From assembly GCA_964440935.1 (NCBI GenBank), contig CAYTTY010000001.1:149507-213506 (forward strand): 64,000 nt of DNA. The letters run 5' to 3'. This document shows positions 37,891 through 46,472 of the stretch, in pieces. The DNA is from WJJR01 sp964440935. GTDB taxonomy: Bacteria; Zixibacteria; MSB-5A5; WJJR01. The notes under the pieces are model-generated. The model was not told the DNA's origin. It was given only the letters and a program-made list of their open reading frames with translations, and ran no database searches. How positions within the stretch are numbered: position 1 is the first letter of the stretch; each line of letters starts with the position of its first letter. The position numbers and the translations under genes were made by a program.

Positions 37891-40067
37891 TATAACCGCC
37901 GTCGCCGTGACTTGCGATCTTTCCCATGAATCGGACACTCGGTCTCGGCGTCTTCTTTACGCAGAACAACTTCTTCGTGAGTGCCGGGACAATCCTCAGT
38001 GGCTTTGAAGAAACTCTCGTCGCACGCAGTGTAGGTGAACACACTTGGTGGCTGTACGAAGTCAATCGGCGGAAGTGAATCACAGGCGACTTTCATGTAC
38101 TCCGTCCAGATCGGCAATGCCGTTGCCGCGCCGGTGCCGGTGTGGTACCCCCCGATTGGTGTCTTCATATCATAACCAACCCACACGACGGTCGTAATCT
38201 GCGGCGTGAAACCGGCATACCAGTTGTCCATGTACTCGTTGGATGTTCCGGTTTTGCCCGCTGCCGGACGCGTAAAGCCGCGACGTCGCGCGCCCGCACC
38301 GGTACCGTTGCCACGCATCACTGATTCGAGCACATGCAGCACGACATACGAGTTCTGAGCCGACAATACTTCTTCGCGCACCGGTGTGGTATTGTCTTCA
38401 ATCACTCCACCGAAGCGGTCAGTGATCTTCTTGATCAATGTTGGCTGTGTGCGAATGCCGCCATTGGGGAAGACCGAGTACGCGCCGGCCAGATCGATGG
38501 GAATGACTTCGGAACTGCCAATCGCCAATGACGGTACCGGAGTGAGGGGGGTGGTGATGCCCATCCGCTTCGCGTAGAAGGCCACTTGGCGCGGATCGAG
38601 GTTCAGCAACAGCTTGATTGACACAAGGTTACGCGACTCCTGGAAGCCCTGCCGGATACTGATCGGCCCCTTGAATTTCTGGTCGAAGTTGTTCGGGCTC
38701 CACTCGCCGAAACCCGGAATGTTCAGAACAATCGGGGAATCATAAATCGTATCGCGCGGCAGGAAGCCCTCTTCAACGGCTGTGGTCAATATGAACGGTT
38801 TAAACGCGGATCCGGGTTGACGCAACGCCCGAGTCGCGCGGTTGAATTCACTCTCGCTGAAATCATACCCGCCGACCATGGCCAGCACACCGCCGGTCGC
38901 GTTGTCAATCGATACCAATGCTGCCTGCAGCTTTTTGTGCACACGAACTGTTTCGCCGAGCGTAGTATCGAACACCGGGATCGTGTATTTGGGATCGTCC
39001 GGAGCGTGACGCTTCTGAGCCGCCGCACGCAGCGAATCGAGATGGTCGCGGATAATCTCTTCGGCTTGACGTTGCAGCGACGTGTCAATCGTGGTGTAGA
39101 TGCGCAATCCTTCGCTGTAGAGAGTGTCCTCGCCGTACTTCTTGCCGATGTATTGGCGAACTTCCTCGGCGAAATAGTCACCGACTTTGCGCTCGCTCTG
39201 ACCGGCATTCAATTGAATCGGCTGCGCAGCGAGCGAATCGTACGTGGCTTTGTCCAGGTCACCGACAGCGACCATGCCACGCAAGACAACATTTCGACGC
39301 TGCCGCGATAATTCCTCATTGTTGCGCGGTGAGTACCGTGACGGAGCCGGCAGAAGTCCAATCAAAACGGCCGACTCTTCGACTTTCAGATCGTCGACAT
39401 TCTTTCCGAAATACCCCTGCGCGGCAGCCTGAACACCATAGGCGCCGGCCCCATAGTAGTTCTGGTTGAGATACATCTCGATGATTTCATCTTTTGCATA
39501 CTGCCGCTCGAGACGTACCGCCGTCATCCATTCTTTGACCTTGCGCGAGATGGTCCGCTCCCGCGTGAGGAACAACTGGCGCGCCAACTGCTGGGTGATG
39601 GTCGATCCGCCCTGGGGACGTTGCCCGCGCAACGGCTGGATGATGACACCGCGCACAATTGCTGTCCATTCGACGCCCCAGTGATCGTTAAACCCACGAT
39701 CTTCGGAGGCTAACAGGGCTTGGATCATGTTCTCCGGAATCTTCTCAAACGGCGTCCAGACACGTCTCTCAGTGAAGTACTCATAGAACTGTTCACCGTT
39801 GCGGTCATACAGCCGCGTCAACAGCCGCGGCTTGATGTTGTACACGCGTTCAATCGAGGGCAGGTCCTTGCTGTAGACAATCAGTGTGGTGACGATCCAC
39901 GCCATCACCATCGCGGCGAGCACAGTACCACCGACCAGGAGAATAGAGCGGCGCGATTGCGGCAGCTTTATGCGGAACCGTGGCCGTTTCTTATAGCTCC
40001 AGGACTTCTTCGGAGAAACGGTTTCGGTGACGCCGGTGAGATCGATGTCGTTCTTATGCTGTGTCAT
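37890..40067 (-). CDS. mrcA: Class A penicillin-binding protein (PBP1A family)
   Basis: Bifunctional peptidoglycan glycosyltransferase and DD-transpeptidase of the inner membrane, 725 residues. One N-terminal span at about residues 41-65 follows a basic cytoplasmic tail. The GT51 domain has LLASEDRGFNDHWGV, GGSTITQQLARQLFL and EIIEMYLNQNYYGAGAYGVQAAAQGYFGK. The transpeptidase domain has S420-A-F-K, the SRN triad and KTGTSNEY. The C-terminus carries a short cysteine-containing, then arginine-rich tail (GKDRKSRRRRL). ATG 40067 follows an in-frame GTG at 40070. It is divergent from tyrS and convergent with deoC. Confidence 0.94.
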   Translation of the reverse strand: MTQHKNDIDLTGVTETVSPKKSWSYKKRPRFRIKLPQSRRSILLVGGTVLAAMVMAWIVTTLIVYSKDLPSIERVYNIKPRLLTRLYDRNGEQFYEYFTERRVWTPFEKIPENMIQALLASEDRGFNDHWGVEWTAIVRGVIIQPLRGQRPQGGSTITQQLARQLFLTRERTISRKVKEWMTAVRLERQYAKDEIIEMYLNQNYYGAGAYGVQAAAQGYFGKNVDDLKVEESAVLIGLLPAPSRYSPRNNEELSRQRRNVVLRGMVAVGDLDKATYDSLAAQPIQLNAGQSERKVGDYFAEEVRQYIGKKYGEDTLYSEGLRIYTTIDTSLQRQAEEIIRDHLDSLRAAAQKRHAPDDPKYTIPVFDTTLGETVRVHKKLQAALVSIDNATGGVLAMVGGYDFSESEFNRATRALRQPGSAFKPFILTTAVEEGFLPRDTIYDSPIVLNIPGFGEWSPNNFDQKFKGPISIRQGFQESRNLVSIKLLLNLDPRQVAFYAKRMGITTPLTPVPSLAIGSSEVIPIDLAGAYSVFPNGGIRTQPTLIKKITDRFGGVIEDNTTPVREEVLSAQNSYVVLHVLESVMRGNGTGAGARRRGFTRPAAGKTGTSNEYMDNWYAGFTPQITTVVWVGYDMKTPIGGYHTGTGAATALPIWTEYMKVACDSLPPIDFVQPPSVFTYTACDESFFKATEDCPGTHEEVVLRKEDAETECPIHGKDRKSRRRRL

Positions 40068-40154
40068 CACTTACTTGTACACTCTGTGGGTCCAAGGTTC
40101 ACAATCGTCCATGGAACGTTCATCCGAGCCCCGGAATCGTCAAGCAAAAAGCCC

Positions 40155-40184
40155 TTGCCCCCATGGGGTTAACCCGTCTATCAT
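40155..40184 (+). promoter_or_regulatory. Probable tyrS promoter
   Basis: TTGCCC (40155-40160), an 18-bp spacer and TATCAT (40179-40184) lie about 40 bp before the tyrS ATG, in the divergent gap with the PBP gene. No T-box leader features are visible in this gap. Confidence 0.45.
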
Positions 40185-40223
40185 GCGCGAACCCTTTCGC
40201 GCCGTGAGGGTTGGAGATTACGC

Positions 40224-41444
40224 ATGAAGCCGCTCGACGAACAGCTTAGAATTATCCGTTCCGGCACAGTCGAGATTCTTCCCGAGGGAGACCTCGAGAA
40301 GAAGTTGGAACAGTGCCTCAAGGAAGATCGCCCCCTCCGCGTGAAACAGGGTTTCGATCCGACCGCCCCCGACATCCATCTCGGGCATACGGTCGGGCTT
40401 CGTAAGCTAAAGCAATTTCAAGACTTAGGCCACCAGATTGTGTTGATTGTCGGCGATTATACCGGCATGGTTGGCGATCCGTCGGGACGCTCAGCCACCC
40501 GGCCACAGCTTACCAACGATGAGGTCATGCGCAACGCCGAGACCTATCAGATGCAGTTCTTCAAAGTGCTCGATCGATCCAAAACCGAAGTCCGCTACAA
40601 CGGCGAATGGTTTGCCAAGATGAGTTTCGCCGAATTAATCGCTCTCGCCTCGAAAGTGACCGTGGCGCGGATTCTGGAACGCGATGATTTCGAAAAGCGC
40701 TATCGGGCCAACGAACCGATTTCGGTGCACGAGATGTTCTATCCGTTGATGCAGGCGTACGATTCGGTGGCCATCGAGGCCGATTTGGAAATTGGCGGCA
40801 CCGACCAGAAATTCAATCTGTTGACCGGACGGCAAATTCAAGAGTGCTACGGTGTCAAGCCGCAGTCGATTCTCACGCTGCCGATCTTACCGGGTACCGA
40901 CGGTGTCATGCGCATGAGTAAGTCGACCGGGAACTACATCGGTATCGATGAACCGCCCGACCAAATGTTCGGCAAGACGATGTCGATTCCTGACGATTTG
41001 ATCCTGCCGTACTTCGAACTGGTGGCCGATGTTACGGTCGAACGATTGGACCAAATCCGAGCGGCATTAACAGATCCCAAGACCAACCCCCGCGACCTCA
41101 AACTCGAGTTGGGGGAGACCCTCGTGGGCATGTATCACGGGGCCGATGCGGGGAAAGCGGCGCGTGAGGGATTCATCCGTCAGTTCTCAAAGAAGCAGAC
41201 TCCGGATGAGATGGAAACGACAGTGATCAAGACGTCGGACGATGAAATTCGGTTGGTTGAGATTGTCGTCGAGGCGTCGTGTGCCGGGAGCCTTAGCGAA
41301 GCCAAACGGAAAATCCAGCAAGGCGGTGTGCGCATTGATGATATCAAGCAGGATGACCCACAAGCGCTCATCACAACCGACAAGCCGTTCGTATTGAAAG
41401 TCGGCAAGCGCCACTACCGGCGCATTGAATTTGAGAAGTCTTAG
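40224..41444 (+). CDS. tyrS: Tyrosyl-tRNA synthetase
   Basis: Class I synthetase, 406 residues. The HIGH-like motif is HLGHTVGLRKL, preceded by GFDPTAPDIHLGH, and the KMSKS-like motif is VMRMSKSTGNYIG. The region GGTDQKFNLLTGRQIQ belongs to the TyrZ-like branch. A C-terminal S4-like RNA-binding domain (SLSEAKRKIQQGGVRIDD) ends the protein. prfB begins 13 bp after the stop, so the two are probably cotranscribed. Confidence 0.96.
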   Translation: MKPLDEQLRIIRSGTVEILPEGDLEKKLEQCLKEDRPLRVKQGFDPTAPDIHLGHTVGLRKLKQFQDLGHQIVLIVGDYTGMVGDPSGRSATRPQLTNDEVMRNAETYQMQFFKVLDRSKTEVRYNGEWFAKMSFAELIALASKVTVARILERDDFEKRYRANEPISVHEMFYPLMQAYDSVAIEADLEIGGTDQKFNLLTGRQIQECYGVKPQSILTLPILPGTDGVMRMSKSTGNYIGIDEPPDQMFGKTMSIPDDLILPYFELVADVTVERLDQIRAALTDPKTNPRDLKLELGETLVGMYHGADAGKAAREGFIRQFSKKQTPDEMETTVIKTSDDEIRLVEIVVEASCAGSLSEAKRKIQQGGVRIDDIKQDDPQALITTDKPFVLKVGKRHYRRIEFEKS

Positions 41445-41457
41445 CGAAGGGATCGAT

Positions 41458-42577
41458 ATGGAATCGCTGGAAACCATCGAGAGGAAACTGGAGCGGTTAC
41501 GGAGGTATCTTTGACATCGACGGCTTGGCAGGGAAAGTGGCCGAGCTGGAGAAGCAGACGACCGCCGATGATTTCTGGAACGATCCCGACACCGCCCGCA
41601 AGACCTTAAAAGACATCGCCTCCGCCAAGAGTTGGGTGGATGGTGTTACCGCACTCGAAGCACGCCTCAGCGATACCAAGACACTGTGGCAATTGGCCGA
41701 TGAAGAATCCGACGATGCCGCCATGAAGGAAGCGACGGCGGAAGCGGACAAACTGGCCCATGATGTCGATTCCTTCGAGTTCCGCTCACTGCTGTCCGGC
41801 GAAGACGATCCCAACAACGCAATTCTGACGATCCACGCCGGCGCCGGCGGTACGGAATCATGCGACTGGGCCGAAATGCTCTTGCGCATGTACACGCGCT
41901 GGATCGAACGCCACGGGTGGGCGTCGGACACGCTCGACTACGCCACCGGCGATGCGGCGGGAATCAAATCGGCGACACTCGAAGTGAAGGGTGAATACGT
42001 ATATGGCTATCTGAAAGCGGAACAGGGGGTACATCGTCTGGTGCGCATTTCGCCGTTTGACGCCAACAAGCGGCGGCATACGTCGTTCGCATCGGTCTCG
42101 GTACTGCCGGAAGTCGAGTCAGACGTTGACATCGAGATCCGCGACGAGGACATCCGTGTCGACACCTACCGCGCGTCCGGAGCCGGCGGACAGCATGTCA
42201 ACAAGACCTCCTCCGCGGTGCGCCTCACGCATGAGCCGTCCGGCATTGTCGTGCAATGCCAGACCGAACGCTCACAGCACAAGAATCGTGAGTCCGCCAT
42301 AAAGGTGTTGCGTGCCCGTCTCTATCAACTCAAGCGAGAAGAGGAACAGGCCAAGATGGCGGAATATTCCAAAGACAAGAAGAAGATCGAGTGGGGATCA
42401 CAGATCCGTTCGTACGTGTTCCAACCGTATCAAATGGTTAAAGATCACCGGACCAGTGTGGAAACGTCGAATGTGCAGGCGGTCATGGACGGTGACATCG
42501 ACCAGTTTATTGAAGGTTACTTGAGTCACGGAACCGCCGACCACGTTGTGACAACCAAGGCGAATGGATCGGATTAG
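41458..42577 (+). CDS. prfB: Peptide chain release factor 2, with programmed +1 frameshift
   Basis: Terminates translation at UGA and UAA. The first 18 codons (41458-41511) end at CTT, followed by an in-frame TGA (41512-41514) and C. Reading shifts +1 (skipping T at 41512) and continues from GAC 41513 to 42577, giving 372 residues in total. The stimulatory internal Shine-Dalgarno GGAGG is at 41501-41505, three bases before CTT, as in E. coli prfB. The RF2 anticodon-like motif RISPFD and catalytic GAGGQHVNKTSSAVRLTH are present. This is the classic autoregulated frameshift: low RF2 allows more shifting. pta follows. Confidence 0.95.
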
Positions 42578-42599
42578 ATTAGGGCAGGTAGTGTTCACA

Positions 42600-43622
42600 A
42601 TGGGGGACCCAGAAACCATGAATCCATTGATGCGAATCCGGGAACGGGCGCGCCGCGCGCGAGCACACATCGTGTTGGCCGAAGGCACCGAGCCGCGTGT
42701 GCTGCAAGCGGCACGCAGTATTCTCTCTGAGGAAATGGCGCAACTGACACTGCTCGGCGATCAGAAGCAGGTCGAGACGGCCGCCAAAGAGGTCAACCTC
42801 CCGCTGAATCGGGTGTCGATCATTGATCCTCTGGCATCCTCCGATTTCGCATTGTTCGTGGATGCGTTGCGTAATCACGATTCCCAACGCTTCCCTGATG
42901 ATGAGACCGCCCGCAGGCAGATGTCACAGGTGCTCTGGTTTGGTGCGATGATGGTGCGCCAGGGCAAAGCCGACGGGATGGTGGCCGGGTCGGTGCATAC
43001 GACCGCCGACGTTTTGCGTAGTGCCATTCGAGTGGTGGGACTGGCACCGGGTATGAAATCGGTGTCGAGTTATTTCTTCATGGTCGTTCCAAAGTATCGG
43101 GATACATTGGACAAGGTGTTCATCTACACCGACGCCGGTGTGATTCCCCATCCGAATGCCGAGCAGTTGGCCGATATTGCTATTGCATCGGCGGGGGCGT
43201 ACGAAATGCTCACCGGCGAGACACCCAAAGTGGCATTGCTTTCGTTTTCCACCAAAGGCTCAGCCAAGCATGAAATGCTGGACAAGATACCGGAGGCCCT
43301 CGCCTTGATTCGACGGCGGGAGCCGAACCTGATCTGTGATGGTGAACTGCAGGCCGATGCCGCGATCGTGCCCGAGGTGGCCGCATCGAAAGATCCCGGT
43401 GGCGTCATTGCGGGTGACGCCAATGTGCTTGTGTTCCCCGATCTCAATTCCGGCAACATCGCCTACAAATTGACCGAACGTCTCGCCAACGCCAAGGCCA
43501 TTGGTCCGCTCCTGTCGGGCCTTGACAAGCCGGTCAACGATCTCTCCCGAGGCTGCCGCCCCGATGATATCGTCAATGCGGTTGCCGTGGCGGCCGTTAC
43601 GTCACGCCCCAGTCGCACTTAG
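42600..43622 (+). CDS. pta: Phosphate acetyltransferase
   Basis: Interconverts acetyl-CoA and acetyl phosphate (PTA_PTB family, short form without the N-terminal regulatory domain). It has 340 residues from ATG 42600. Features: HIVLAEGTEPRVLQAARSIL, QGKADGMVAGSVHTTADVLRSAIR, FSTKGSAKHE, PNLICDGELQADAAIVPEVAASK and DANVLVFPDLNSGNIAYKL. Start uncertain: in-frame candidates at 42591 (GTG), 42600 and 42618. No acetate kinase is in the window. It could in principle act on acetyl-CoA made from deoC-derived acetaldehyde, but no oxidising dehydrogenase is seen nearby. Confidence 0.9.
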   Translation: MGDPETMNPLMRIRERARRARAHIVLAEGTEPRVLQAARSILSEEMAQLTLLGDQKQVETAAKEVNLPLNRVSIIDPLASSDFALFVDALRNHDSQRFPDDETARRQMSQVLWFGAMMVRQGKADGMVAGSVHTTADVLRSAIRVVGLAPGMKSVSSYFFMVVPKYRDTLDKVFIYTDAGVIPHPNAEQLADIAIASAGAYEMLTGETPKVALLSFSTKGSAKHEMLDKIPEALALIRRREPNLICDGELQADAAIVPEVAASKDPGGVIAGDANVLVFPDLNSGNIAYKLTERLANAKAIGPLLSGLDKPVNDLSRGCRPDDIVNAVAVAAVTSRPSRT

Positions 43623-43720
43623 AGTTCGATAAGTTGTTTTCCTGCAACAGATAACACGCCTCAGGTGTCGGCGTTGAGGCTCTGAGAGTCTCATCGTACA
43701 GCTCGTCGATTAACATATAA

Positions 43721-43749
43721 TTGACGTCCAGTTAATTAATAGTTAACAT
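43721..43749 (+). promoter_or_regulatory. Probable promoter of the porin gene
   Basis: TTGACG (43721-43726), a 17-bp AT-rich spacer and TAACAT (43744-43749) match a sigma-70 promoter. The region also contains GTTAA...TTAAC inverted half-sites (about 43731-43747), a possible operator. I see no convincing Pho box. Confidence 0.55.
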
Positions 43750-43761
43750 ACTTTTACAATG

Positions 43762-43785
43762 GCCGCCGTCGTCTCGGCGGCTTTT
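43762..43785 (+). terminator. Hairpin with T-run between pta and the porin gene
   Basis: GCCGCCG (43762-43768) pairs with CGGCGGC (43775-43781) around a 6-base loop and is followed by TTTT. It may terminate the pta transcript. Because it lies just downstream of the predicted porin promoter, it may also act as a leader structure or attenuator. The T-run is short. Confidence 0.5.
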
Positions 43786-43893
43786 GAGCTTAGGATGGGG
43801 CTGCCGGCAGCATGACCATGAGCGTGTGATCTCGCTGCCTGGGCGTCGTCGTGTACGTGCACACTCGAACTTATGTTTTGGAGGACAACGCAC

Positions 43894-44970
43894 ATGATGT
43901 TCATCACCCGCAGTGTGATGATCACAACTCTGCTTCTCGCGACTTACTCAATTGTATGGGCCGACGACAGTGTGGACTTGGAAAAGGGCGAATTCAATAT
44001 CGGCGGCTATCTGCAGGTGAAGTATGAAGACCACGAGGACTCACGTAATCCGATCCTCAACGAGGATCGGACTCTGATCAAGCGGAACATGAACCACATC
44101 TACATCCGACGTGGTCGACTCAAGGTGGAATACCAGGTCACGGAGGCCAGCAAGTTCCGGATCTACTTCGATGGTGCCAAGGACAAACTAAATCTCCTGG
44201 AAGCATGGATAGAGTTGAAGCACGCGTTTGGCCCGGTCGAAACGAAACTGCGTGTCGGCCAGCAAAACATTCCATTTGGCTTCGAAAACTGGTACTCGTC
44301 TGCCAGACGCGACCTTCCTGAGCGATCCTTGGCGCAGAATTCCTTTTTCGCGGGTGAACGAGAACGGCTTGTCAACCTGACAGTGACGCCCATCCACCAG
44401 CTTGCTGTCAATGTGGCTGTGCTGAATGGTCCCGGTTTGAAGGATGATGATTTCCCTTACGAGTCCCCATTTGAGGATACCAAAGACATTCTGGCGCGAA
44501 TTCGCACTGAGAATGAACTCGACGATCTCACCATCTCCGGTGGTGTGTCGGGATATTTGGGCAAGCAATTCGATGAATCCGATTCGGTCGATTTCAGGAC
44601 TGATAAGAATCGGTACGGCGCTGATGCGCAGGTCGAATTCAATGTTGTCCCCGAATTGGGCGAATCGGCTGTCCGTGGCGAGGTGATGATCGGCGAGGAG
44701 TTCGGCCTGCGAAAGATCGGCTACTATGTGTGGCTCTCCCAGCGGCTGGGCCAACATTTCGGAGCCGCCGCGCGGTACGACGTCTTTGATCGGAATGCCC
44801 GCGCCGAAGATGGAACCCGGACGGATCGGGTGTCGCTGGCGGGCAACTACTACTACGATGCCCATGTTCGTTTCACGCTGTCCTACGACATGGTCAAGAC
44901 GGAGGAAGTCGGCGAGAGGACCGATGTCGCCGATAATGTGCTGACATTGATGCTGCAATACGCGATTTAG
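43894..44970 (+). CDS. Outer-membrane porin of the phosphate-selective OprP/OprO type
   Basis: 358 residues. A signal peptide (residues 1 to about 22, MMFITRSVMITTLLLATYSIVWA) is followed by alternating beta strands: IGGYLQVKYEDH, IYIRRGRLKVEYQVTEASKFRIYFDGAK, LLEAWIELKHAFGPVETKLRVGQQNIPFGFENWYSSARRDLPERS. The region with conserved arginines near FxxE and the final beta strand YAI (C-terminal aromatic/hydrophobic ending) suit the family. ATG 43894 was chosen over 43873 because TGGAGGA (43878-43884) is placed for it. The stop TAG is produced by insertion of element E2 into the stop codon. phoU downstream suggests a phosphate role; substrate is inferred. Confidence 0.83.
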   Translation: MMFITRSVMITTLLLATYSIVWADDSVDLEKGEFNIGGYLQVKYEDHEDSRNPILNEDRTLIKRNMNHIYIRRGRLKVEYQVTEASKFRIYFDGAKDKLNLLEAWIELKHAFGPVETKLRVGQQNIPFGFENWYSSARRDLPERSLAQNSFFAGERERLVNLTVTPIHQLAVNVAVLNGPGLKDDDFPYESPFEDTKDILARIRTENELDDLTISGGVSGYLGKQFDESDSVDFRTDKNRYGADAQVEFNVVPELGESAVRGEVMIGEEFGLRKIGYYVWLSQRLGQHFGAAARYDVFDRNARAEDGTRTDRVSLAGNYYYDAHVRFTLSYDMVKTEEVGERTDVADNVLTLMLQYAI

Positions 44971-45303
44971 AGCGGTTGTCAGAATTCCGTTCCGATTGAG
45001 AAGAGGCGAGACCCCGCTTCATTGACACTCACTTTCGGGTGCCACGGGCCTTTAGCCCCGTGAACTGGGATCGTCCGAATGTGGAACCACGGGCCTGAAG
45101 GCCCGTGTTGAAAAACCCCCGAGAATCAGAGCCTTCGGGAGGGCGAGCCTCCCGGCGAGCCGCAACGGCATGTTCCACGCGGCGGCTCGGCGGGAGCCTC
45201 GCCCTCCCCAGTCTGAGGTGATGATAGTCAGCAGGTTTTTCAACACACCCCTGAAGGACCGTGGCACCCCAATGGAAACGGAAAATACTTCTGACAATTG
45301 CTC
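44970..45303. mobile_element. MITE-like element E2, inserted in the porin stop codon
   Basis: A 334-bp element flanked by TA at 44968-44969 and 45304-45305. Ends: GAGCGGTTGTCAGAA-n6-TCCGATT on the left and the inverse of GAGCAATTGTCAGAA-n6-TCCGTTT on the right. Internal nested inverted repeats: CGTGTTGAAAAAC near 45103 against GTTTTTCAACAC near 45236, and GAGGGCGAGCCTCCCGGCGAG near 45136 against its inverse near 45195, able to form a large hairpin. No coding potential. Removing it with one TA restores an in-frame TAA for the porin gene. The remaining 147 bp up to phoU hold no clear signal. Confidence 0.75.
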
Positions 45304-45452
45304 TAAACGTGCTGATTGGGGACATTCGACCGGACCCCGCCGCGGATTTTTGTTTGGCCTTCGTGCTGACCGCCGTACACTGTTTCCGAGACAGAGGCTG
45401 TGTTGGCGATTGGGTCAGGGAGTCGTCACTCGATACCGACAAGGATAGCGTA

Positions 45453-46112
45453 ATGGTGCAACGACACTTCGATGAGGAATTGGCGGAACTGCGTAGGCAG
45501 TTGGCGGTGATGGGCTCGTTGGCCGAGTCGATGATCCGGCAGGGCGCGTTGATGCTGATGTCGCCCAATGACGAAACCGCCGAGCAGCTTCTTAAAGACG
45601 AAGACGAGGTCAACCGGCTGCACATGGCGATCGATGAGTCCTGCATGCGTCTTCTGGTCTTGCGGCAGCCGGTCGCCGTCGACATGCGCTTCCTGGCGTC
45701 CACCTTGCGCATGAGCGGCGAATTGGAACGCATCGGCGATCAGTCCATCAACCTGATGCGACGCGCCCGCAAGCTCGAACGCGGCGCCCCGCTACCCCTG
45801 CCCATCGACCTGCAGCCGATGATCGACATCGTCGTCCGCATGGTCAACGACAGCCTTGATGCCTTCACGCGCAAAGACGTCAAGCTCGCCAAGCGCGTGC
45901 TGGAACTCGAACAGAACGCCGACGATCTGCGTCATCTTTACGAAGACGAACTCGCGACAGCGGGCGAGAAGCGCGGACGCGATATCATCTTCTACATCCA
46001 GCTTACGATGATTGTCTACCACCTCGAACGCATCGCCGACCACGCCACCAACATCGCCGAAGACGTGATCTTCCTTGTCGAAGGCGAGGATATTCGGCAT
46101 CAGCATTTATAG
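45453..46112 (+). CDS. phoU: Phosphate transport regulator PhoU
   Basis: Negative modulator of PhoR and the Pst transporter, 219 residues. It is a two-repeat all-helical protein with the metal-binding E/DxxxD-type repeats: the first covers residues 1-105 with DEVNRLHMAIDESCMRLLVLRQPVAVDMRFLASTLRMSGELERIGDQSINLMRRA, the second residues 115-215 with IIFYIQLTMIVYHLERIADHATNIAEDVIFLVEG. ATG 45453 has AAGGATAG upstream; longer in-frame readings run into E2. pst genes and phoB/phoR are not in the window, unlike the common pstSCAB-phoU order. Confidence 0.93.
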   Translation: MVQRHFDEELAELRRQLAVMGSLAESMIRQGALMLMSPNDETAEQLLKDEDEVNRLHMAIDESCMRLLVLRQPVAVDMRFLASTLRMSGELERIGDQSINLMRRARKLERGAPLPLPIDLQPMIDIVVRMVNDSLDAFTRKDVKLAKRVLELEQNADDLRHLYEDELATAGEKRGRDIIFYIQLTMIVYHLERIADHATNIAEDVIFLVEGEDIRHQHL

Positions 46113-46130
46113 TGTCGTTCCTCAGTCGTC

Positions 46131-46453
46131 ACGCGATTGTCGAGATAAGTAGTTGATTACCGGTTGTCCCTGACGGCGAAGACCAGATCCGACCGATTCA
46201 CCGATGCCAGCCGATCACGAGCCCATAGGGAGTGTTGAAATAGTCCAAGAACTGATCGATCATGTCACGCACCGAGAAAATGTTCATCCGTAGGGGCGTA
46301 CTGAGTACGCCCGGCCTCGTAGCGGTTACGCGCGGAGGGCGTATTCAATACGCCCCTACAAAAGCACGTCTTCTGCAAGGCACGCGTTTTTCAACACGCC
46401 CTATAGCCACGGGGCACGCAGACCCAAACGAAATGTGACTATGACAATCAGTT
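46131..46453. repeat. Degenerate MITE-like copy E5
   Basis: The gap after phoU (46113-46472) is filled by a decayed relative of E1/E2. Its left end is ACGCGATTGTCGAGA-n6-GTTGATT (46131-46158) and its right end is the inverse of TTGTCATA-n-TTCGTTT (46426-46453). It shares the GTAGGGGCGTACTGAGTACGCCC/GGGCGTATTCAATACGCCCCTAC inverted repeat (46292-46360) and the TTTTTCAACACGCCC module with E1. TA duplications are not preserved. Confidence 0.55.
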
Positions 46454-46472
46454 TCATCGCTTGGGTTCAGCC

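Noticed and set aside
40071..40223. T-box riboswitch upstream of tyrS
   Set aside because: No T-box core sequence or specifier-stem pattern; the gap is short and holds a simple promoter-like pair.
42600..43622. BMC-type phosphotransacylase for the deoC pathway
   Set aside because: It belongs to the conventional PTA_PTB family, not PduL, and lies with tyrS-prfB rather than in the BMC-containing operon.
37600..45303. Short open frames inside E1 and E2 as transposase remnants
   Set aside because: Their translations are arginine/serine-rich frame artefacts of palindromes; no DDE-type motif is present. No transposase is visible anywhere in the window.
37600..46453. CRISPR array
   Set aside because: The repeats are inverted, few, widely spaced and bound by TA; there are no regular direct repeats with spacers and no cas genes.
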